Assembly (NCBI GenBank): GCA_014729025.1
Contig: WJKP01000018.1
Coordinates: 1 to 47,154 of the forward strand
Direction: 5' to 3'
Source: Candidatus Buchananbacteria bacterium
Lineage (GTDB): Bacteria; Patescibacteriota; Patescibacteriia; CAIXNZ01
Length of the DNA: 47,154 bases
A model generated the notes under the pieces. It saw nothing but the letters and a program-made list of their open reading frames with translations, was not told the DNA's origin and ran no database searches. The position numbers and the translations under genes were made by a program. Of the stretch, positions 43,023 to 47,154 are shown piece after piece. How positions within the stretch are numbered: the stretch's first letter is position 1; the number at the start of each line of letters is the position of its first letter.

Positions 43023-44048
43023 ATGTCGAAAAAAGCTGATCAGGGGGATAATAAAGAAAAACAAAAAGCAGCTGAAATCGCAATTTCACAAATAAAAGAA
43101 AGATTTGGCGAAGGCGCTATTATGAAATTTGGTGAAGCAAAAACTATGCAGGTTGATGCAATCAGTACTGGCTGTCTTTCACTTGATATTGCCTTGGGTG
43201 TTGGTGGCGTACCTCGTGGCAGAATAATTGAAATATTTGGGCCGGAAGCTTCTGGTAAAACAACTTTAGCCCAGCATATTGTAGCTGAGGTTCAAAAACA
43301 AAGTGGTATGGCGGCTTTTGTGGACGCAGAACATGCCTTGGATCCTGAATATGCCAAAAAAATTGGAGTTAGTGTTAGTGATCTTTTTATTTCTCAGCCT
43401 GATACTGGTGAACAAGCGTTGGAAATTGTAGAAACTTTGATTCGTTCAAATGGAGTTGACGTGATTGTGGTTGATTCAGTCGCTGCTTTAGTGCCAAAAG
43501 CTGAAATTGAAGGTGAAATGGGCGACCAGCATATGGCTTTGCAGGCTCGTTTAATGTCACAAGCGTTACGTAAACTTGCCGGTATAATTTCCAAATCAAA
43601 TACTATTTTAATTTTTATCAATCAAACTAGACATAAAATCGGTGTCTTTTTTGGGAATCCGGAAACAACAACTGGTGGTAATGCTTTAAAATTTTATTCT
43701 TCGGTCAGAATTGAAGTTCGTCGTGCAGCTCAGATTAAACAAGGTGATAAATTTATTGGTAATCGGGTTAAAGCTAAAATAGTCAAAAACAAAGTAGCTG
43801 CGCCTTTTCAAAACTGTGAATTTGATATTATGTATAATGAAGGCATTTCCATTTCTGGTGATGTTTTGGATAAAGGTGTTGAATTGGGTATTATTAAAAA
43901 AGCAGGTAATTCATATACTTATGAAGATGCTAAAGAAGGTGAAATAAAATTAGGTGTTGGCCGTGAAAATGCCAAGACTTATTTAAAAGAAAATCCAAAA
44001 TTGATTAATAGAATAAAGAAACAGGTTTGGGCGGTAGTGGGAGAATAG
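43023..44048 (+). CDS. recA: Recombinase RecA
   Basis: 341 residues, normal length. Walker [10 protein letters not shown] (73-81), [31 protein letters not shown], and [21 protein letters not shown] near loop 2. Typical sequences have KIGVMFGNPE, so the Phe is a mild variant. It catalyses strand exchange. The N-terminal part is Lys-rich and the C-terminus lacks the long acidic tail of E. coli RecA. The gene is 17 bases after the RodZ-like gene. Confidence 0.98.
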   Translation: MSKKADQGDNKEKQKAAEIAISQIKERFGEGAIMKFGEAKTMQVDAISTGCLSLDIALGVGGVPRGRIIEIFGPEASGKTTLAQHIVAEVQKQSGMAAFVDAEHALDPEYAKKIGVSVSDLFISQPDTGEQALEIVETLIRSNGVDVIVVDSVAALVPKAEIEGEMGDQHMALQARLMSQALRKLAGIISKSNTILIFINQTRHKIGVFFGNPETTTGGNALKFYSSVRIEVRRAAQIKQGDKFIGNRVKAKIVKNKVAAPFQNCEFDIMYNEGISISGDVLDKGVELGIIKKAGNSYTYEDAKEGEIKLGVGRENAKTYLKENPKLINRIKKQVWAVVGE

Positions 44049-44104
44049 GAATTAGACTCCCGGCATTAGGAATTAGTAATAGGAAATTGATTATAATAAA
44101 AAAG

Positions 44105-44130
44105 TTCCCGCTGTAAGGCGGGGATTTTTT
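44105..44130 (+). terminator. Terminator after recA
   Basis: TTCCCGC / GCGGGGA stem (one G-U) with a TGTAAG loop, followed by TTTTTTATTTTT. Confidence 0.8.
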
Positions 44131-44159
44131 ATTTTTAAGTTAGTGCGTTTCAGTGACTT

Positions 44160-44903
44160 TTATTTTTTACACATATCATACATGAATTGAAACCAGGTTT
44201 TATAACTTTCGGCTAATTGCCTGTCTCGTAAAACAAATAATGTCCCGTTATCATCAATTCTTTTAAAATGCAAACCTGTAAAAGTCACCACATAATCACC
44301 AAAAATATCCACACCGGAATTGGTTGAATATTTTTTAGGTAAAAATCTGTAGTTTTCCTGCAGTTTTTTTATTTCCTCGGCATGTTTTTCTTTTACTTCA
44401 TAATCAAAAATATGATAAAACTTAATTTTTTTACGTTTAACTTCTTTAAAAAATTGTTCCCGAAAAGCTTTTAATCTGGGATCAAACCAGCCCAGTTTGG
44501 CGCCAATAAAGTAGCCAGCCTCACCTACTCTTAATAAATCTCTCATATAATTTTTAAAACCCTCAATACCTCGATAAATATAAGCCTCTTGCGGGCCCAC
44601 TCTTTGTTCATATTTATGCCTTAACTCAGGTAAGGCTTTATTTAAAATAGTTTCTTTTTCTTTGACCAATTCCAAAAGTTTATCAGGGTCAACCGGTGAA
44701 TAGAGGTTCTCACCTTTAGTTAAAATCGGGAAAATCAAACCTTTGTCAATTAAACGATTAATTGCATCATAAACATTGCGGCGATGAATTTCAGCTTGTG
44801 ATGATATTTCTCCTACTCCAGCCTCTTTTAATTCAAGCAAAGCTTCATATATTTTGGCTTCGTTGGGAGAAAGACCTAATTGTTGCAAAACTTCTATACT
44901 CAT
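44160..44903 (-). CDS. TrmB-family transcriptional regulator
   Basis: 247 residues. An N-terminal winged helix (MSIEVLQQLGLSPNEAKIYEALLELKEAGVGEISSQAEIHRRNVYDAINRLIDKGLIF) is followed by a short coiled segment and a TrmB-type C-terminal ligand-sensing region (QEAYIYRGIEGFKNYMRDLLRVGEAGYFIGAKLGWF). TrmB proteins, mostly archaeal, sense sugars or other small molecules. It has a consensus promoter with a palindrome directly abutting the -35, so autoregulation is likely. A divergent gene on the other side is the likely target. Confidence 0.9.
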   Translation of the reverse strand: MSIEVLQQLGLSPNEAKIYEALLELKEAGVGEISSQAEIHRRNVYDAINRLIDKGLIFPILTKGENLYSPVDPDKLLELVKEKETILNKALPELRHKYEQRVGPQEAYIYRGIEGFKNYMRDLLRVGEAGYFIGAKLGWFDPRLKAFREQFFKEVKRKKIKFYHIFDYEVKEKHAEEIKKLQENYRFLPKKYSTNSGVDIFGDYVVTFTGLHFKRIDDNGTLFVLRDRQLAESYKTWFQFMYDMCKK

Positions 44904-44911
44904 ATGCTTTT

Positions 44912-44940
44912 ATTATAAGTTATAGTTTTTTATATGTCAA
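44912..44940 (-). promoter_or_regulatory. Promoter of the TrmB-like gene
   Basis: Minus strand: TTGACA (44935-44940), 17-base spacer, TATAAT (44912-44917): full consensus. Confidence 0.85.
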
Positions 44941-44956
44941 GGTGGTAAATACCACC
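44941..44956. promoter_or_regulatory. Palindromic operator candidate
   Basis: GGTGGTAAATACCACC: 7-base arms around AA. It sits immediately next to the TrmB -35 box and 11 bases upstream of the divergent -35 box. Confidence 0.7.
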
Positions 44957-44967
44957 ATAGGGTCATA

Positions 44968-44996
44968 TTGGCCACTCGTATTAAATATGATATGCT
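44968..44996 (+). promoter_or_regulatory. Promoter of the divergent gene at 45055
   Basis: TTGGCC (44968-44973), 17-base spacer, TATGCT (44991-44996). A weak promoter, consistent with a regulated gene. Confidence 0.5.
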
Positions 44997-45054
44997 GTGA
45001 CATCAAGCTGAAACAGGGTTTTTGAGCCTTGAACCAAAAGAAAGGAGAAAAATA

Positions 45055-45438
45055 ATGGAAATTTTAGGGAATTTGAGTGAAATGTTGCCAAAGGGTATTT
45101 CAGTAGAGTTTTGGGTAAATAGGCCAAGCAAGGTTTTTACTGACAAGGAGGAGGTAATACCTTTGGGCTGGTACAGTTTTAGGAACTGGTATGATATTTG
45201 GCAGGCAGGGATAACTCTTTCTCGGCCCAGACTGGGCACAGTAGTTAAAGCCAATAAGGGTATAATCTATGTTTGTTCTCGCTCGGCAATACCTAATAAG
45301 AGGTATAATCCCAATTCATTACACGCTGATGAACAGCAGCCGAATAAATTTTCTGCTGAATGGACTGAGTTGCCGGACGAGATAATATTTCTTATCTGGC
45401 CCATGCGAAACTATCGCCAAATGTCTGTTCGTAACTGA
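45055..45438 (+). CDS. Conserved-looking protein of unknown function, divergent from TrmB
   Basis: 127 residues from the ATG at 45055, chosen because AAAGGAGA lies 7 bases upstream. The open frame extends to 45022 but without an SD. No signal peptide or membrane helix. Aromatic-rich (WYSFRNWYDIW), with NPNSLHADEQQ and FLIWPMRNYR; no domain recognised. Position and operator suggest it is the main target of the TrmB-like regulator. Its composition is GC-richer than core genes. Confidence 0.6.
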   Translation: MEILGNLSEMLPKGISVEFWVNRPSKVFTDKEEVIPLGWYSFRNWYDIWQAGITLSRPRLGTVVKANKGIIYVCSRSAIPNKRYNPNSLHADEQQPNKFSAEWTELPDEIIFLIWPMRNYRQMSVRN

Positions 45439-45452
45439 ACCGCATTAAAATC

Positions 45453-45470
45453 GGGGATCTTTGATCCCCT
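45453..45470 (+). terminator. Weak hairpin after the 45055 gene
   Basis: GGGGATC / GATCCCC with a TTT loop; no strong T-run, so read-through to 45559 is likely. Confidence 0.45.
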
Positions 45471-45558
45471 TCAACTCCAGTCTATTAAGTAATTAATAGG
45501 CTGAAGTGGGAAACGTTTTTGAAAGTTTAAAGTATAAAAACAACAAAAAGGAGAAAAA

Positions 45559-46134
45559 ATGAAGAAAATGATTTTGGCGGTAATGGCGGTTGTTATGATC
45601 ATGGCAACTTCGGCTAAGGCAGAGACTCGTCCAGCGCGGCTGAGACTGCTGGTTCACGGGCATATCAATGTCCAAGAAGGAATTGATCTTCGAGCTCACT
45701 TTATCCCGGCAGGCAATCTGGTTAACGACATTGCCCCTCTGGGCTATTTGGGGCTCGGTTATCAGGTCAATGATTGGCTTAATCTCGAGCCGGCGATTGG
45801 CTACGATTACACGGCTAATGAAATGATTTATTCATTGCGGCTTGAAGCTGGACAGGATAAATTCTACACTTGGGCTGATTACGAATACACAGCCGGCGTA
45901 GATGCCAGTTACTGGTTTGTTCAAGCGCAGTACAAGGTAAAACCCTGGCTGCATGTCGGTTTTGAAGAGGAGTCTTGGGGGCGTTTTGCCCGGTCAGAAG
46001 ATTTTAGTCACGGTGGTGGCCCCAATATTCTTTTTCGCAGCAATCACTGGGGTGTTGATCTAGCTTGGCATTACCGAAATTTTGAGGATCAGCCGGGCAC
46101 AGAGTTTTTCACCAGAGTTCATTTATTTTTCTAA
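45559..46134 (+). CDS. Secreted beta-barrel-like protein (outer-membrane-protein style)
   Basis: 191 residues. A signal peptide (MKKMILAVMAVVMIMATSAKA-E) is followed by alternating-residue strands such as YLGLGYQVNDWLNLEPAIGY, YTAGVDASYWFVQAQYKVKPWLHVGFEE and WGVDLAWHYR. The C-terminus is FFTRVHLFF: a terminal Phe preceded by alternating hydrophobics, as in Gram-negative outer-membrane beta-barrels. Codons are markedly GC-rich compared with the rest of the window. CPR cells are thought to lack an outer membrane, so the fold or the origin is puzzling. Strong SD (AAAGGAGA) 7 bases upstream. Confidence 0.6.
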   Translation: MKKMILAVMAVVMIMATSAKAETRPARLRLLVHGHINVQEGIDLRAHFIPAGNLVNDIAPLGYLGLGYQVNDWLNLEPAIGYDYTANEMIYSLRLEAGQDKFYTWADYEYTAGVDASYWFVQAQYKVKPWLHVGFEEESWGRFARSEDFSHGGGPNILFRSNHWGVDLAWHYRNFEDQPGTEFFTRVHLFF

Positions 46135-46145
46135 ATAGTAAAAGC

Positions 46146-46177
46146 AAATCCCCGTTAGTAATGGCGGGGATTTTTTA
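46146..46177 (+). terminator. Terminator after the barrel-like gene
   Basis: AAATCCCCG (46146-46154) / CGGGGATTT (46165-46173) with a T-run. Confidence 0.85.
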
Positions 46178-46180
46178 TTA

Positions 46181-46209
46181 TTGACTTTAAGTTAAAAATA
46201 TGCTATACT
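46181..46209 (+). promoter_or_regulatory. Promoter of the lysozyme-like gene
   Basis: TTGACT (46181-46186), 17-base spacer, TATACT (46204-46209). Confidence 0.75.
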
Positions 46210-46256
46210 GACTAATTGTTAAATTTGGAGAATGCTCAAGCTCAAAGGAGGTAAAT

Positions 46257-46751
46257 ATGAAAAAGTGGTTAATTGTGGAAGCGGTTATGGTCGTGGCGAT
46301 TATTTTTCTGGTTCACTTGATTAAAATTCAGTTAATAGCCGAAGCCCATGTCCAGGATAATAGTTTTGAACTTTTAGTTCAAACAGAAAACGGCTTGGTT
46401 CCCTATTCTCAGATTAAAATAGTGAAAATTAAGAAGCCACGGCCTGTAAGTAAAATTCAAAATAATAACCAGGTTATTTATGCTCATCGCCAGTCTATTC
46501 AATTTCGTATTTACGAGATTGAGCCAGAGCTTGGCAAGACATTGATTCAGCTGGCGCACTGTGAAAGCAGCTTGAACCCCGAGGCCGTCGGAGATAATGG
46601 CAATAGTTATGGCTTGTATCAAATTTATTTGAAGTGGCATCCTGATGTTAATAAAAAACAAGCTCAGGACATTGAATTTGCTACCAAATGGACAGCCAAT
46701 AAAATCCGGCAAGGCAAAGGTGATCTTTGGACTTGCTGGAACAAGATTTAA
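46257..46751 (+). CDS. Membrane-anchored lysozyme-like (lytic transglycosylase-type) protein
   Basis: 164 residues. One N-terminal membrane helix (about 4-24), a stalk, then a compact lysozyme-like domain from about residue 88. It has LIQLAHCESSLNPEAVGDNGNSYGLYQIYLKWHP, with catalytic Glu-103 in the CESSLNP context and GLYQI as in SLT domains; it ends GDLWTCWNKI. Two Cys (102, 160) could form a disulfide. It is smaller than typical lytic transglycosylases. It likely cuts peptidoglycan for wall remodelling or insertion of surface structures. SD AAAGGAGG. Confidence 0.8.
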   Translation: MKKWLIVEAVMVVAIIFLVHLIKIQLIAEAHVQDNSFELLVQTENGLVPYSQIKIVKIKKPRPVSKIQNNNQVIYAHRQSIQFRIYEIEPELGKTLIQLAHCESSLNPEAVGDNGNSYGLYQIYLKWHPDVNKKQAQDIEFATKWTANKIRQGKGDLWTCWNKI

Positions 46752-46757
46752 AACAAT

Positions 46758-46785
46758 AACCTCGGTTAACATATCCGGGGTTTTA
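46758..46785 (+). terminator. Terminator after the lysozyme-like gene
   Basis: AACCTCGG (46758-46765) / CCGGGGTT (46775-46782), one G-U, then TTT. Confidence 0.7.
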
Positions 46786-46951
46786 TAATTAAAAAACCGG
46801 CGCTATCATGATTTTTCATGTACTCGCGCCGGTGTTTGCCCTTATCACGCTTGGACTGGGCTTTGTCCTTTTTAGACAAGATGATTTGGCGGCTTTTGCG
46901 CCCCAATTTGTCGCTTTGCTGTCGCGGTAGCCATTTTTTCTTTTGAGCCAT
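46766..46951 (-). CDS. Small basic protein encoded with a terminator before its stop codon (ArfA/BrfA-like arrangement)
   Basis: 61 residues from ATG at 46951, chosen for the SD AAAAAGGAGGG 5-6 bases upstream; the frame is open to 46990 without an SD. MAQKKKWLPRQQSDKLGRKS, then many Lys/Arg, KRDKGKHRREYMKNHDSAGF, and a hydrophobic end (LIIKPRIC). A hairpin (46833-46796 on this strand, 8-bp GC-rich arms ACCGGCGC/GCGCCGGT) plus six T lies inside codons 40-54. Most transcripts should therefore end before the stop codon and yield a truncated protein of about 53 residues. The basic KGKH segment is reminiscent of ArfA, a ribosome-rescue factor made this way. Homology is not shown. Confidence 0.6.
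   Translation of the reverse strand: MAQKKKWLPRQQSDKLGRKSRQIILSKKDKAQSKRDKGKHRREYMKNHDSAGFLIIKPRIC
46791..46833 (-). terminator. Intrinsic terminator inside the small basic protein ORF
   Basis: Minus strand: ACCGGCGC (46833-46826), loop containing CATGA/TCATG, GCGCCGGT (46803-46796), then TTTTT (46795-46791). The stop codon is 25 bases beyond. Confidence 0.8.
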
Positions 46952-46980
46952 TTTCACCCTCCTTTTTGAATTATTTAAAC

Positions 46981-47009
46981 AGTTTAGCAAATTTTCAAGT
47001 ATTTGTCAA
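46981..47009 (-). promoter_or_regulatory. Promoter of the small basic protein gene
   Basis: Minus strand: TTGACA (47004-47009), 17-base spacer, TAAACT (46981-46986). Confidence 0.65.
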
Positions 47010-47014
47010 TGTAA

Positions 47015-47154
47015 TGTACAGTTAACACCATGGGGTTACAAAGAGTATACTTAAGGGTAACACATGTTAACTATTAAATTTAAGTATATGAACAAGACAA
47101 AATATGATAGAGAAGAACGATTTAAGTGGTACCGACAAGTAGATAAATACAAAC
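47015..47154 (+). mobile_element. Putative insertion-sequence left end (partial)
   Basis: TGTACAGTTAACACC at 47015 looks like an element end; GTTAAC and GGGTAAC/GGGGTTAC motifs recur in inverted order over 47021-47076. A transposase-like ORF starts right after. The element runs off the window. Confidence 0.35.
47088..47154 (+). CDS. Start of a probable transposase/HTH protein (cut by window edge)
   Basis: ATG at 47088 opens a frame to the window end: MNKTKYDREERFKWYRQVDK plus two more residues. The charged, aromatic start with RFKWYRQV resembles N-termini of IS481/IS3-like transposases that continue into a helix-turn-helix. Only 22 residues are visible, so the assignment rests mainly on the inverted motifs upstream. 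Confidence 0.4.
   Translation, partial: MNKTKYDREERFKWYRQVDKYK

Overview
The window reads as part of a small-genome, low-GC member of the Candidate Phyla Radiation (Patescibacteria, most likely Parcubacteria-like). The evidence is the AT-rich sequence, dense short operons, a stand-alone 16S rRNA gene whose sequence deviates at several normally conserved positions, a large family of single-module T4SS-type pilin paralogues, many secreted Cys-rich or repeat proteins, and sparse use of Shine-Dalgarno (SD) sites by core genes. The exact phylum cannot be fixed from the sequence alone.

Layout. 1-4.3 kb: eight tandem pilin-like genes, three with Cys-rich modules attached before or after the pilin core; one is split at a run of nine Gs. 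4.35-4.9 kb: a lipoprotein. 5-10 kb: membrane and envelope glycosylation genes (DUF2079 protein, STT3-like GT-C protein, GT2 glycosyltransferase, membrane methyltransferase). 10.2-14.5 kb: yebC, ruvC and a class A penicillin-binding protein. 14.6-20.3 kb (minus strand): GT4 glycosyltransferase, M20 peptidase, two tiny SD-led ORFs, a GH-A glycosidase, an EamA transporter, a PolB-like exonuclease and a Cys-rich protein. 20.4-24.3 kb: the replication-origin block dnaN-dnaA / rpmH-rnpA-yidD, with DnaA boxes in the divergent dnaA-rpmH gap. 24.4-33.1 kb: tsaC, a DUF167 protein, an MgtC-like protein, a zinc ribbon, a phosphoesterase, trigger factor and two large surface proteins. 33.2-36.1 kb: rpsP with a long acidic tail, khpA, a secreted protein and trmD. 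36.1-39.05 kb: 16S rRNA with tandem promoters, a folded leader and its own processing stem and terminator, then tRNA-Ile, -Phe, -Pro and -Gly. 39.1-44.05 kb: two small proteins, ftsK, a RodZ-like protein and recA. 44.1-47.15 kb: an accessory segment with a TrmB-like regulator and a divergent partner, a beta-barrel-like protein, a lysozyme-like protein, a small basic protein whose gene carries a terminator before its stop codon, and the edge of a putative insertion sequence.

Two translation styles coexist. Core genes mostly lack an SD, while about a dozen accessory, secreted or tiny genes have strong GGAG-type SDs. The 16S 3' end carries UCUCC instead of the usual CCUCC.

The most interesting candidates are: the ArfA/BrfA-like non-stop arrangement at 46766-46951; the G-tract that switches a Cys-rich tail on or off in a pilin-like protein; the tiny SD-led peptides, one with a complete promoter-to-terminator unit; the DnaA box inside the rpmH promoter; and the operator-bearing divergent TrmB locus.
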